From Rossellomorea sp. y25 (GTDB lineage Bacteria; Bacillota; Bacilli; Bacillales; Bacillaceae_B), in contig NZ_CP145886.1 in assembly GCF_038049935.1 (NCBI RefSeq), positions 1,806,501-1,870,500 on the forward strand: a stretch of DNA of 64,000 nucleotides, given 5' to 3'. The position numbers were made by a program, and so were the translations under genes. This document shows positions 19,522-27,777 of the stretch, in pieces (the first letter of the stretch is position 1; each line of letters opens with the position of its first letter). The notes beneath the pieces are model-generated. The model saw only the letters and a list, made by a program, of their open reading frames with translations, was not told where the DNA came from and ran no database searches.

Positions 19522-19917
19522 TTATTGTTCCCAACTTTCAATTGCAGTTGAAACGGGTTTTAAAATGTCTTCTTTGGAAATATCGCCTTCCACTTTACAT
19601 ATGACCTGATTGTTTTCTACGACTACGATTGCAGGCGAAGTCGGGGGAGAATCTGCTATTTCATTTGGTGCCTCAGTATTAAGGCTGACAACCTTTAAAC
19701 GTTTAAGGTCATCAGGATATTGTTTTTTTAGCTCAATGATTGCATCGTAATAGGGTATTTCTTTAGAAACGTTTCGTTCATCGGTGAAGAATATAACCTG
19801 CTTTTCTATAAATTGATCTTCTGCTAAAACAACTTTATTCGAAGAAATATAGTCACATGAAGTCAAAAGCAACATCGTGGAAATGATTAATATTGATAAA
19901 GTGAGTATATGTTTCAT
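19522..19917 (-). CDS. slp: Small lipoprotein, Slp-like
   Basis: Exported lipoprotein of 131 residues. The signal peptide ends in LLLTSC (lipobox, Cys near residue 21). The mature domain IFFTDERN...RLKVVSLNTE...SPAIVVVENNQVICKVEG resembles a thioredoxin-like fold without an active CxxC pair. Position directly after pdhD matches B. subtilis slp, the small peptidoglycan-associated lipoprotein, and length is close to it; identification is mainly by synteny and lipoprotein character. Start codon follows GAGG. Confidence 0.65.
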   Translation of the reverse strand: MKHILTLSILIISTMLLLTSCDYISSNKVVLAEDQFIEKQVIFFTDERNVSKEIPYYDAIIELKKQYPDDLKRLKVVSLNTEAPNEIADSPPTSPAIVVVENNQVICKVEGDISKEDILKPVSTAIESWEQ

Positions 19918-20218
19918 ACATCATCCTCTTTTCTTAAACGATGCTATGAACTTTACAATTGTAAATAAATAACTTTTATACTGATCTTATGTCACATTTT
20001 ATCATATGAAAAATCATAAAGGGGTCAAGTCATTGAAATGTTACATAATTGAAAAGACATACATAATGAAAGTAATCTTAATAGAATATACTATATAAAT
20101 ACGATGATTGAATACTGATCTACGCCTTTATCAAATAATCATTAGGTTTCAATCCATGAATAGGGGTAAATAAAAAAGAAGGAAGTTTAAAATAAATCAC
20201 TTAAAGGATGTAATAAAC
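19918..20218. other. intergenic region slp to small membrane gene
   Basis: Divergent region containing the slp promoter (20001-20028, - strand). Nothing else with recognisable structure was found; the promoter of the downstream 82-codon gene is not clear. Confidence 0.4.
20001..20028 (-). promoter_or_regulatory. sigma-A promoter of slp
   Basis: On the - strand TTGACC (20023-20028) and TATGAT (20001-20006) are separated by 16 bases, about 85 nt upstream of slp. Confidence 0.55.
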
Positions 20219-20467
20219 ATGAAATCGTATATTGCTTTTTTAGTTCAAATGATTTTATGGAGTGTTTTCTATATAGCTGAATGGATGTCTGATAAAGATC
20301 ATTTAGAATATAAATGGATAATGTTTGTTATATTCTTTTACTTAGCCTTTATTGCCGCCAAGAAAATCGTTCAATCAAGAAAGCTGACCTTATTTATTAC
20401 ATCATTTAGTTTAACGTGCTTCTTTGCCTTCAAAGTTGTATTTGAAAATGTAATGGAAATATTTTAA
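20219..20467 (+). CDS. Small three-helix membrane protein, unknown
   Basis: 82 residues with three likely membrane segments (about 3-20, 32-47 and 57-77) and a short charged loop SDKDHLEYK. Weak ribosome-binding site (AAAGGATG) upstream. No family was recognised. It lies 65 nt before a deacetylase lipoprotein in the same orientation, so the two may be co-transcribed. Confidence 0.6.
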   Translation: MKSYIAFLVQMILWSVFYIAEWMSDKDHLEYKWIMFVIFFYLAFIAAKKIVQSRKLTLFITSFSLTCFFAFKVVFENVMEIF

Positions 20468-20532
20468 TTCTTTCCCAGAATCATTTAAGAATATGTTAAA
20501 ATATTCAAAGTGAACACGGAAAGGTGAGAGAC

Positions 20533-21372
20533 ATGAAAAAGATTTTAGCAACAGGCTTAACCCTACTACTTTTAACAGCATGCTCAGGTGAACCAACAAC
20601 CACCAACGAAGAAACCAAGAAGCCTGATCATTCTGAAATGGAAAAAGAGAGCGGGAAGACAACTGAAGTTGATTCTTCAGCAGAAAAAAACACTGAACAG
20701 GAAGAGACAAGCGAACCTTCAGAAGAGGTAGTTCAAACAAAGGACTATAGGATTAATGAAAATAACTGGAGCATTAATCCTATAGGTGATGCGAATCCTA
20801 AAGTAGTACTCCTTACGATTGACGATGCACCAGATCAACACGCCTTACAAATGGCAAAAGATCTTAAATCGCTGAACGCTCCAGCTATATTCTTTGTAAA
20901 TGGTCATTTTCTTGATACACCGGAAGAAAAAGAGACTTTAAAAAAGATTCATGACATGGGATTTACGATTGGAAACCATACGTATAGTCATAGCAGTCTG
21001 AAAGAAATCACTCCTGAAAAGCAAAAAGAAGAGATTGTATCACTAAATGATCTTATTGAATCCATCATTGGGGAACGACCAAAATTCTTCAGGGCTCCAT
21101 TTGGTCAGAATACTGACTATAGCCGACAAATTGCAGCCGAACAAAAGATGTCACTAATGAACTGGACATACGGATATGATTGGGAAAAGCAATATCAGAA
21201 CAAAGATGCAATCACCGATATTATGGTTAACAGCCCTTACCTGAATGATGGGGCAAACCTTCTCATGCATGATCGAACATGGACGAGCGAGGGCTTATCC
21301 GATATTGTGAAGGGCCTGCGGGATAAAGGATATGAAACTCTCGATCCAAATAGAATAAAGACAGTTGAATAA
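20533..21372 (+). CDS. Polysaccharide deacetylase lipoprotein (NodB domain)
   Basis: Exported enzyme probably deacetylating cell-wall or matrix glycans. Signal peptide with lipobox LLLTAC, then an acidic Ser/Thr/Glu-rich tether (about 20-75), then a carbohydrate esterase 4 domain. Visible motifs: TIDDAP (catalytic and metal Asp), NHTYSHSS (two metal His), RAPFG, and LLMHD with the catalytic His. ATG 20533 is six bases after AAAGGTG; the in-frame GTG at 20524 is part of that site. This gives 279 residues. Substrate not determinable. Confidence 0.85.
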   Translation: MKKILATGLTLLLLTACSGEPTTTNEETKKPDHSEMEKESGKTTEVDSSAEKNTEQEETSEPSEEVVQTKDYRINENNWSINPIGDANPKVVLLTIDDAPDQHALQMAKDLKSLNAPAIFFVNGHFLDTPEEKETLKKIHDMGFTIGNHTYSHSSLKEITPEKQKEEIVSLNDLIESIIGERPKFFRAPFGQNTDYSRQIAAEQKMSLMNWTYGYDWEKQYQNKDAITDIMVNSPYLNDGANLLMHDRTWTSEGLSDIVKGLRDKGYETLDPNRIKTVE

Positions 21373-21377
21373 CTATG

Positions 21378-21416
21378 AAAGCTGCATGAAGAATCTCTTC
21401 TTTATGCAGCTTTTTT
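21378..21416 (+). terminator. terminator after the deacetylase gene
   Basis: AAAGCTGCAT pairs with ATGCAGCTTT with an inner GAAGA/TCTTC stem, followed by a T run. Confidence 0.85.
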
Positions 21417-21480
21417 CATTTCGCCTACGAATAAGATGGCAAAATCTCATTCAATTTATGTAAAAAACTGTTCATGTAAT

Positions 21481-21494
21481 TGAAAACACTTACA
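21481..21494. promoter_or_regulatory. candidate CcpA cre site upstream of sr1
   Basis: TGAAAACACTTACA matches the cre consensus TGWNANCGNTNWCA at every defined position except the central G (A here). It lies about 110 bases upstream of the inferred SR1 start. B. subtilis sr1 is known to be under CcpA as well as CcpN. Confidence 0.45.
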
Positions 21495-21544
21495 TATAGT
21501 TTAATGTTTAATAGTATGATTAATTAAAAGAGTATAAAGTTAAA

Positions 21545-21555
21545 TATGTTATACA
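21545..21555. promoter_or_regulatory. CcpN operator II of sr1
   Basis: TATGTTATACA matches the CcpN consensus TRTGHYATAYW at all 11 positions. It lies just upstream of the -35 box. Confidence 0.75.
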
Positions 21556-21563
21556 ATTTAGGC

Positions 21564-21592
21564 TTGATATTTTAAATGTGTTATATTATTAT
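21564..21592 (+). promoter_or_regulatory. sr1 promoter with overlapping CcpN operator I
   Basis: TTGATA (21564-21569) and TATTAT (21587-21592) are 17 bases apart. TGTGTTATATT (21577-21587) in the spacer is a second full match to the CcpN consensus, so bound CcpN would contact the -10 region. CcpN represses gapB, pckA and sr1 under glycolytic conditions in B. subtilis. Confidence 0.8.
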
Positions 21593-21647
21593 AGAAGCAG
21601 ATAAGATAAAGCGTTTACAAAAAACATCGTGAAGGAGAGGAAAAAAG

Positions 21648-21767
21648 ATGGGAACAATTGTATGTCAATCATGTTTGGGCACTATCGATCATTATGAGGA
21701 TGAGAAGGTTTCTGTTTTATTCTCTAACTGCTGTGACTGCAACGACGACAAAGAATTAGACGACTGA
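21648..21767 (+). CDS. sr1P: GapA-binding peptide SR1P
   Basis: 39-residue peptide starting MGTIVCQSCLGTIDHYEDEK and ending in an acidic tail. Two CxxC-like pairs (CQSC, and CCDC near residues 28-31) suggest metal or structural cysteines. Length and the MGTIVCQ start match B. subtilis SR1P, which binds glyceraldehyde-3-phosphate dehydrogenase GapA, stabilising gapA mRNA and promoting the GapA-RNase J1 interaction. A strong GAAGGAGAGG site precedes the ATG. RNase J1 is encoded at 8694-10361. Confidence 0.88.
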   Translation: MGTIVCQSCLGTIDHYEDEKVSVLFSNCCDCNDDKELDD

Positions 21768-21820
21768 TACCTGCTAAGGGGAGCAGGGAGTGAAAATGTC
21801 TTAAAGGGGTTCTTATAAAT

Positions 21821-21860
21821 AAAAGGATGAAGAAGGGTGGGGCCTTCTTCATCCTTTTTT
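21821..21860. terminator. shared terminator of sr1 and speA
   Basis: A perfect 16-bp stem AAAAGGATGAAGAAGG/CCTTCTTCATCCTTTT around GTGGGG. T runs lie on both outer sides; speA ends 3 bases away on the other strand. Confidence 0.9.
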
Positions 21861-21862
21861 GT

Positions 21863-23344
21863 TTATCTTATCGCTCTATGCTCTTTAATGACTCTCAAGT
21901 GGCGTAAATCATAATCTTCAGGTCCTTGAACTGGCAGACCTGCTTCTATATTGGTTTTAATATAATTGATGTTTTCTTGGGTGATGATTTCACCAGGGAT
22001 GAAAATCGGAATTCCTGGAGGATAGACCATAATGAATTCAGCGATTGTTCTTCCGACAGACTCATCAATTGGAATGACCTCAGTATCTGCGTAAAAAGCA
22101 TCTCTTGGTGTAATGGAAAGAACAGGTATGTCAGGCAGCATAACCTTAACTGGTGTCATATCTCCATGTTTTTTAAGGCTTATCACCAGCTCTTTTAATG
22201 CCATGACCAGTTGATCCCCCTCTACATGAGTGTCACCAGGAGTGATGATGCAAAGGATATTATAAAGGTCAGACATTTCAACCTCGATATTATAAGCTTC
22301 TCTTAGCCACTTCTCAGCATCAAATCCACTGATGCCTAAATCTTTCACGGAGACAATTAACTTGGTTGGATCATAAGCATAGGTAGCTTTCGTTCCAAGG
22401 ATTTCTTCCCCCACACAGTATAATCCTTCGATTTCGTTGATTTGTCTTCTAATATCCTGCGAAAGTTCAATCGTATTAGAGATGAGCTCTCGGCCTTCAG
22501 TGGCTAATCGCGATCTTGCCACATCGAGGGATGCCAATAATAAATAGGAAGTCGAAGTTGTCGTTAACATACTTAAGATGGTTTGCACTCGTTTCGATGA
22601 TACAAGTCCTTCCTTCATATTAAGGACAGAGCTCTGAGTCATGGAACCTCCAAGTTTATGAACGCTGGTAGCCGCTAAATCAGCGCCTGCTTGCATAGCT
22701 GAGAGGGGAAGTTCGTCATGGAAATGTATATGAACTCCATGAGCTTCATCCACAAGAACTGGAACATTATATGAGTGAGAAATTTCTACAATCTTTTTAA
22801 GGTCTGCAGAAATCCCAAAATAAGTTGGATTAATGACCAGAACACCTTTGGCATCAGGGTTTTGATCCAATGCTTTTGCTACAGCATCTGTTGTGATCCC
22901 ATGAGAGATACCTAAGTCCTCATCAATATCCGGGTGGATAAAGACAGGAATAGCTCCTGAGAATACAATTGCAGACATAACGGATTTATGGACGTTTCTA
23001 GGAACAATGATCTTGTCGCCAGGGCCACATACACTCATTACCATTGTCATAATGGCGCCACTTGTTCCTTGAACAGAGAAGAAAGTATGGTCGGCACCAA
23101 ATGCTTCGGCTGCAAGGTCCTGAGCTTTTTTAATCATTCCCTTGGGCTGATGTAAATCATCTAAAGGACCGATGTTAATCAAATCAATAGAAAGGGCATT
23201 CTCTCCGATAAAATCTTTAAACGCAGGGTCCATACCTGCCCCTTTTTTATGACCAGGGATATGGAATTGGACGGGATTTTTTTTACTATGTTCAATTAAG
23301 CCGGTAAATAACGGCGTTTCATTCTGAGACAATTCATTCAACAC
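21863..23344 (-). CDS. speA: Arginine decarboxylase SpeA (Orn/Lys/Arg decarboxylase class I)
   Basis: PLP enzyme converting arginine to agmatine for polyamine synthesis. 493 residues, the length of Bacillus SpeA. Fold-type I features: VQGTSGAIMTM near residue 80, VDEAHGVHIHF near 205 with the cofactor Asp, and the PLP lysine in ATSVHKLGGS near 232. The C-terminal domain contains YPPGIPIFIPGE. It is convergent with sr1 and shares its terminator. ATG follows GAGGTG. Confidence 0.92.
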   Translation of the reverse strand: MLNELSQNETPLFTGLIEHSKKNPVQFHIPGHKKGAGMDPAFKDFIGENALSIDLINIGPLDDLHQPKGMIKKAQDLAAEAFGADHTFFSVQGTSGAIMTMVMSVCGPGDKIIVPRNVHKSVMSAIVFSGAIPVFIHPDIDEDLGISHGITTDAVAKALDQNPDAKGVLVINPTYFGISADLKKIVEISHSYNVPVLVDEAHGVHIHFHDELPLSAMQAGADLAATSVHKLGGSMTQSSVLNMKEGLVSSKRVQTILSMLTTTSTSYLLLASLDVARSRLATEGRELISNTIELSQDIRRQINEIEGLYCVGEEILGTKATYAYDPTKLIVSVKDLGISGFDAEKWLREAYNIEVEMSDLYNILCIITPGDTHVEGDQLVMALKELVISLKKHGDMTPVKVMLPDIPVLSITPRDAFYADTEVIPIDESVGRTIAEFIMVYPPGIPIFIPGEIITQENINYIKTNIEAGLPVQGPEDYDLRHLRVIKEHRAIR

Positions 23345-23829
23345 CTCTTTATATTCTTAATAGCAAATTATATAGCCATGCTAAAGTTATTATTATATAG
23401 GATTTTGCTCATGATTTCATAACTTTTCTTATTATATTTTCAACAAACAAATGAATTATAGCACTTAAGAAAATCTTTGCATAGTGGCATATGCCTAACC
23501 TTTGTTTATTTTGTTTTTCATAGCACAAAACTAAAGATCAGAATCCGATGATTTTTGGCTCATTTCCGTCCGATGGTGGAGAATCCCCAGCCCAAGCTCG
23601 CTTGGGCTGGGGATTCTCCACCATCGGACGACCTTTCAGCTAAGCTGAAAGGCGGGTGAAACGTCCGTTTCACCCGAATGAGCCAAAAATCTACACTACT
23701 TTCCATTCTGATTTATCCCCACTAGTTCATACATTTCTGTCTGTCAGTATCCCTTTTTTATTATGCTGCCATCAAGAAAAGGATTTCACCCTCTCCATCG
23801 AGAATAGATGAATGAATGGAGGGATTCAA
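23345..23829. other. intergenic region speA to nitronate monooxygenase gene
   Basis: 485 bases between divergent genes. The first 200 are AT-rich and presumably hold the speA promoter. 23550-23691 is the intact cloverleaf repeat, whose outer stem could be extended by ATCAGAAT (23537-23544) with ATTCTGAT (23704-23711). No ORF with a ribosome-binding site is present. Confidence 0.55.
23550..23691. repeat. intact 142-bp cloverleaf repeat element (copy 2)
   Basis: 132 of 142 bases pair perfectly. Outer stem 15 bp (23550-23564 with 23677-23691, arm GATTTTTGGCTCATT). Inside are three perfect hairpins: 30 bp (23568-23597 with 23600-23629), 10 bp (23632-23641 with 23643-23652) and 11 bp (23653-23663 with 23666-23676). 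They form a closed four-way junction. No target-site duplication or ORF is seen. Homologous but decayed copy at 10813-10934. Confidence 0.85.
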
Positions 23830-24786
23830 TTGAATTGGAAAACACGGGTAACAGAGTTATTAAACATTCAATATCCAATAATACAAGGTGGTCTGGCTCA
23901 TCTGGCATATGCAGAACTGGCTGCAGCCGTGTCGAATGCGGGTGGTCTTGGACAGATTACTGCCATGTCTCTGGACAATCCTGAACAGTTGCGTAAAGAA
24001 ATCGTAAAGGTAAGGTCTTTAACAGATAAACCGTTTGGAGTGAACTTTGCCATCGGTCAACATGGACGCCCCTTTAGCGAGTTTGTTGACGTTGCCATTG
24101 AAGAGAAAGTACCGGTTGTATCCGTTACAGGAGGAAACCCGACGCCCCTGTTTCAACAGCTTCAAGGAAAGAACATTGTTAAGCTTGTATTAGTCGCCTC
24201 AAAAAGACAGGCTATCAAAGCGGAAGAACTCGGTGCGGATGCCGTTATGGTTGTTGGACAAGAAGGGGGAGGTCACTTAGGGAAAGATGATGTCGGTACA
24301 TTCGTCTTGATTCCCGGCGTGGTTGATGCTGTTTCTATTCCGGTCATTGCTTCTGGAGGTGTTGGAGATGGAAGAGGGTTAATGGCTGCTCTCAGCTTCG
24401 GAGCTGAAGGAGTTGAGATGGGTACAAGGTTTATTGCTACAAAGGAATGTGTACATGCTTCTGAAGTTTATAAACGTGCCTTGATTGAAGGAGACGAGAG
24501 TGGTACAGTAGTCATCAAACGATCTTTAGGGGCTCCGGCAAGAGCCATATCCAACACATGGACCAAGCAGATACTGGATGCTGAAACGTCGGACACTGGC
24601 TATGAAGGATTAAAATCATACATAAGCGGGGAAGCCAATAAACGATACATTTACGATGGGGAAGTAAACGCCGGGTTTGCGTGGGCCGGACAAGTAATGG
24701 GTTTAATACATGATGTCCCATCGGTTAAAGATCTCATTCAACGAATGATTTGCCAATCTGAGAGCATTCGGGAGAAATGGAATTAA
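23830..24786 (+). CDS. Nitronate monooxygenase / FabK-like flavoprotein
   Basis: FMN TIM-barrel enzyme of the 2-nitropropane dioxygenase family, about 318 residues. Hallmarks: [26 protein letters not shown] at the N-terminus, GQEGGGHLG near 150, and the FMN phosphate loop [32 protein letters not shown] near 180-212. The GGH motif supports nitronate monooxygenase over enoyl-ACP reductase, though FabK relatives cannot be excluded. Start is TTG 23830, six bases after GGAGGG; the upstream ATG 23812 would overlap that site. Not at this place in B. subtilis, as far as I recall. Confidence 0.8.
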   Translation: MNWKTRVTELLNIQYPIIQGGLAHLAYAELAAAVSNAGGLGQITAMSLDNPEQLRKEIVKVRSLTDKPFGVNFAIGQHGRPFSEFVDVAIEEKVPVVSVTGGNPTPLFQQLQGKNIVKLVLVASKRQAIKAEELGADAVMVVGQEGGGHLGKDDVGTFVLIPGVVDAVSIPVIASGGVGDGRGLMAALSFGAEGVEMGTRFIATKECVHASEVYKRALIEGDESGTVVIKRSLGAPARAISNTWTKQILDAETSDTGYEGLKSYISGEANKRYIYDGEVNAGFAWAGQVMGLIHDVPSVKDLIQRMICQSESIREKWN

Positions 24787-24820
24787 CATATCATCATTCA
24801 TCAAGGAGTTGTATGAAACT

Positions 24821-25093
24821 ATGGAATATCAATACCCTTTCGATATTGACTGGTCAACGGAAGAAGTAATTGATGTTATTGCCTTTTTTGAAGCTATTGA
24901 AAAAGCCTATGAAAAAGGGGTCTCAAGAGATGATCTAATGAATCGGTATAAGCGATTTAAGGAAATCGTACCCGGTAAGGCAGAGGAAAAGAGAATATGT
25001 AATGAGTTTGAAGAGTCAAGCGGCTATTCTTCTTATCGGGTTGTAAAGAAAATGAAAGAACTTCAAGACGCTGACAAAATTTCAATGAACTAA
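24821..25093 (+). CDS. yktA: UPF0223 family protein YktA
   Basis: Small soluble protein of about 90 residues beginning [33 protein letters not shown], typical for the UPF0223/YktA family, with GYSSYR near the C-terminus. Function unknown; helical fold. ATG 24821 fits the family N-terminus although the AAGGAG site is 12 bases away; TTG 24809 directly abuts the site. It follows the nitronate monooxygenase gene by 34 nt and may be co-transcribed. Confidence 0.82.
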   Translation: MEYQYPFDIDWSTEEVIDVIAFFEAIEKAYEKGVSRDDLMNRYKRFKEIVPGKAEEKRICNEFEESSGYSSYRVVKKMKELQDADKISMN

Positions 25094-25127
25094 AAGAACG
25101 ACTGCTATTTTTGGCAGTCGTTCTTTC
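25093..25127. terminator. bidirectional terminator yktA / yktB
   Basis: AAAGAACGACTGC/GCAGTCGTTCTTT stem with an 8-base loop between the two convergent genes. Confidence 0.87.
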
Positions 25128-25153
25128 TGCATTATTGACAACACTTATATGGT

Positions 25154-25774
25154 TTAGTTCATTTTATAAAGGGGTAAAAGTGTTTCAAAGGCATTATTAA
25201 CTTCTTGAATAAATTCATCACCATTCAGCTTAATAGCTGTATCCTTGTCCAGGTGAAGTCCACATAGAAGTTCGGCTTTTTTCACATTTTGGACTCTTTC
25301 ACTTAAAGCAATGAATTCATCCTGTGACATGGAAGAAAAAGGTGTAGCATCTGGTTTTGTATGATCTCCAGACCAAACAAAGTGGCCAGGAATCAAAGAT
25401 CTTATCTTATCCGCATTTTCTGCAGCCTTTTTACCGAATTGAACTTTGTTTGGAGCTTCATAGATCATTGCAAACCAGATGAAAACATGCGTTTCCCATA
25501 ATCCTATCTGGAAATGTGGATGTTTCTTATAACCTCGTTTGTTATTCGCAAACGCAACCCATGTATCATCAGGAGGGTTAACTGATCGACGTGCATGTTT
25601 AGCCACATGGTAAAACATTTCTTCTCCTGTTAATGCGCTTAAAGTGGGTGCGAAATGTTCACCTAAATAATCAAGTTTAGGCCTTATCTGTTCATGGATG
25701 GCAGTCATCCGATCTTCTAACCCATTAATCGTGAAAACTTGAAAATCTTCTTGTTTGAAACCATTGAATTTCAT
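25154..25774 (-). CDS. yktB: UPF0637 family protein YktB (DUF1054)
   Basis: Soluble protein of 206 residues of the YktB family. Characteristic segments are [49 protein letters not shown] near 75-120. No catalytic motif is known. Start [11 protein letters not shown] follows GGAGGC. Same neighbours (yktA, ykzI) as B. subtilis. Confidence 0.88.
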   Translation of the reverse strand: MKFNGFKQEDFQVFTINGLEDRMTAIHEQIRPKLDYLGEHFAPTLSALTGEEMFYHVAKHARRSVNPPDDTWVAFANNKRGYKKHPHFQIGLWETHVFIWFAMIYEAPNKVQFGKKAAENADKIRSLIPGHFVWSGDHTKPDATPFSSMSQDEFIALSERVQNVKKAELLCGLHLDKDTAIKLNGDEFIQEVNNAFETLLPLYKMN

Positions 25775-25948
25775 GTTGTAGCCTCCTTATATACCACCAA
25801 TATCTTAACATAATGAGGTGCAAGCTTGTAGCGAATTGAATTATCCATGGGTGTCTGCACATTTTAGTTACAAGATGAGAGGATATATCATAACATGTAG
25901 TAAATATTATCAGAACAATCAGATAAATCGAAAACTCGGAAGGGGTGT

Positions 25949-26149
25949 ATGGCCATGAAACAAGTAATGAACACTTCTAAAAAACGTGATGTCCAGCAGC
26001 AAAGAATGAATGTATTAAGACTTGAAATGGATTATGAATTAGCTGTATTATTCGAAGCAATTCAAACGAAGAATAAAGATACCCAGACAAAGTCCAAACA
26101 GAAACTCATGAGTATTCGAGAAGAGCTAATGAAAATGAAGGCCTTATAA
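25949..26149 (+). CDS. ykzI: Small helical protein, YkzI-like
   Basis: 66 residues, strongly helical and charged, predicted coiled coil, with RRLEMDYELAVLFEAI-type heptads. Identification as YkzI rests on position between yktB and suhB and on length. Two ATG candidates: 25949 (site 3 bases away) and 25955 (about 9 bases from AAGGGG); the second has better spacing. Function unknown. Confidence 0.6.
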   Translation: MAMKQVMNTSKKRDVQQQRMNVLRLEMDYELAVLFEAIQTKNKDTQTKSKQKLMSIREELMKMKAL

Positions 26150-26459
26150 AGCTTTAATCCTTTCAGGTGGGTATAAAGTATTTTGTCTAATTCAACATTT
26201 GAACGGCGAGCTCATAGGCAAAGAGTTCGCTTTTTTGTGGTCATAAGTAACCCTGATTTTGATCATATCTAATTTTGCGGAGTATGATGAGGTAAATAAC
26301 TTGAAACAGCCTCTTTTTTCCATTAAGCTATTTAGCTATAGAAGTAGAAGTGCATAGTGGCACTTGTATAGAGAATGAGTATGAGTCGGATCTAGTGAAA
26401 ACGACCATATTAGTAATAATAATAAGATTTTTGTTACACATATTGGAGGCTAATAATCA
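26150..26459. other. intergenic region ykzI-suhB
   Basis: Contains a terminator at 26206-26236 and then about 220 AT-rich bases presumably carrying the suhB promoter. No ORF or further structure stands out. Confidence 0.4.
26206..26236 (+). terminator. terminator after ykzI
   Basis: GCGAGCTC/GAGTTCGC stem (one G-T pair) followed by TTTTTT. Confidence 0.75.
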
Positions 26460-27257
26460 ATGACAAATTGGACGGAATTAGATCAAAATGTTAGAACGTG
26501 GATACGGGAAGCTGGAGAGAAGATTCGTCAATCATTCAAAACAGAGTTAAATATCAAGACGAAGTCGAACCGAAATGATTTGGTAACAGATATGGATGAA
26601 GCAACAGAGCATTTCTTTACTGAGAATATCCGAAATACATACCCTGATCATCAAATCCTCGGTGAAGAAGGTTATGGCGATGACTTTAAGGAACTATCAG
26701 GTATAACGTGGATAATCGATCCGATCGATGGAACGATGAATTTTGTTCATCAGCAACGGAATTTTGCTATCTCTATCGGCATCTATGATGGAGAAGTAGG
26801 TAAATTAGGATACATATATGATGTCGTTCATGATGAGCTATATTTTGCAAGTAAGGGTCACGGAGCTTATATGAATGATGTGAAGCTTCCCGCGCTTGAT
26901 CCAGTACCGGTTCAGGATGCGATTGTAGCATTAAATGCACTTTGGGTGACTGAGAATAAACGAATTGACCGAACAATTCTTTCGCCACTCGTGAAGGATG
27001 TAAGGGGAACTCGTTCCTATGGATCAGCCGCCATTGAATTGGCTTATGTTGCTTCAGGTAGATTGGATGCTTACTTAACAATGCGTTTGGCTCCTTGGGA
27101 TTTCGCTGCCGGGAAAATTATGATTGAAGAGGTTGGGGGAGTTGTGACAGACCTTAATGGGGATCCCCTGAATCCATTGAATAAAAGCTCGGTGTTTGTA
27201 GGAAAACCAAAACTGCACCAAACCATCTTGACTGACTATCTTGAACGGAAGATCTAA
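26460..27257 (+). CDS. suhB: Inositol-1-monophosphatase family protein YktC (SuhB)
   Basis: Mg2+-dependent phosphatase of the IMPase superfamily, 265 residues. Metal-binding motifs: GEEGYG near residue 70, WIIDPIDGTMNFVH near 85 and the C-terminal APWDFAAGKIMIEEVGG near 212. Acts on myo-inositol-1-phosphate, and in Bacilli possibly on other small phosphoesters or NADP. Start ATG after TTGGAGG. Matches B. subtilis YktC by position. Confidence 0.88.
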   Translation: MTNWTELDQNVRTWIREAGEKIRQSFKTELNIKTKSNRNDLVTDMDEATEHFFTENIRNTYPDHQILGEEGYGDDFKELSGITWIIDPIDGTMNFVHQQRNFAISIGIYDGEVGKLGYIYDVVHDELYFASKGHGAYMNDVKLPALDPVPVQDAIVALNALWVTENKRIDRTILSPLVKDVRGTRSYGSAAIELAYVASGRLDAYLTMRLAPWDFAAGKIMIEEVGGVVTDLNGDPLNPLNKSSVFVGKPKLHQTILTDYLERKI

Positions 27258-27259
27258 AG

Positions 27260-27298
27260 AAGGGAGACGGCAATTCCTTTGCCGCATCTCCCTTTTTC
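27260..27298. terminator. terminator between suhB and ylaF
   Basis: AAGGGAGA/TCTCCCTT outer stem with inner CGGCAA/TTGCCG pairing and a T run. Confidence 0.8.
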
Positions 27299-27301
27299 GA
27301 T

Positions 27302-27490
27302 CTACAAACGACCTTCTTCACGGTATTTTTTCTTTGTTTTGAAACCGAACCCCATCACGATAAATAGAAAAAGGAAGCTGACAGTAGCAAGCAGGATGCT
27401 TTGTAAACTGATTGAAATCGCGATACCCATTAGGGAAACGGCAGCTAATAAAGAAAATAATACAAAAATCCATTTTATATTACCCATCAT
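27302..27490 (-). CDS. ylaF: YlaF-family two-helix membrane protein (DUF5325)
   Basis: 62 residues with two hydrophobic segments (about 6-24 and 28-48) and a basic C-terminal tail KTKKKYREEGR. Matches B. subtilis YlaF in length, topology and position just before typA on the opposite strand. Two adjacent ATGs (27490, 27487) follow GGAGG; the second has better spacing. Function unknown. Confidence 0.75.
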   Translation of the reverse strand: MMGNIKWIFVLFSLLAAVSLMGIAISISLQSILLATVSFLFLFIVMGFGFKTKKKYREEGRL

Positions 27491-27701
27491 AAAACCTCCA
27501 AAAAATGAAAAATCATTTTCCTCATTTGATTAAAACCATAAATCTTAATAGCTCTTCCAATTAAATCTTACCTATCAAATCGGTAATGTGCAATGGGTAG
27601 AGTAGACAAAGAGGCAGGACGATGTGAAAGAAGTTATTTTGGAAACTATTAGTTGACGGAAACGCTTTATGAAATATTTATTAGGGCTTTTCTTGATGCT
27701 G

Positions 27702-27710
27702 TGATATAAT
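27702..27710 (+). promoter_or_regulatory. extended -10 promoter of typA
   Basis: TGATATAAT combines a perfect TATAAT with the upstream TG of an extended -10. No convincing -35 at 17 bases, as is usual for such promoters. Confidence 0.5.
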
Positions 27711-27777
27711 GGTCTAGTTGAACTGAAATATATTATCTTTAACATTATAAAGAAATCCAATATTCAGGAGTGGAAAT

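Larger units (their letters stand above)
21599..21860 (+). ncRNA. sr1: SR1 dual-function small RNA
   Basis: Transcript inferred from the promoter at 21564-21592 to the terminator at 21821-21860, about 260 nt, containing the SR1P ORF. The B. subtilis counterpart (about 205 nt, between pdhD and speA) base-pairs with ahrC mRNA and encodes SR1P. Location and CcpN boxes agree. The 3' region GCTAAGGGGAGCAGGGAGTG after the ORF is the likely base-pairing part, but the target cannot be tested here because ahrC is not in the window. Confidence 0.85.

Noticed and set aside
21606..21619. cre site at the sr1 transcription start (around AAAGCGTTTACA)
   Set aside because: The right half fits but the left half lacks TG; the upstream match at 21481-21494 is better.
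27279..27533. 84-codon + strand frame opposite ylaF
   Set aside because: It is antisense to ylaF, begins inside the suhB terminator and lacks a ribosome-binding site; ylaF has a good site and a membrane-protein sequence.
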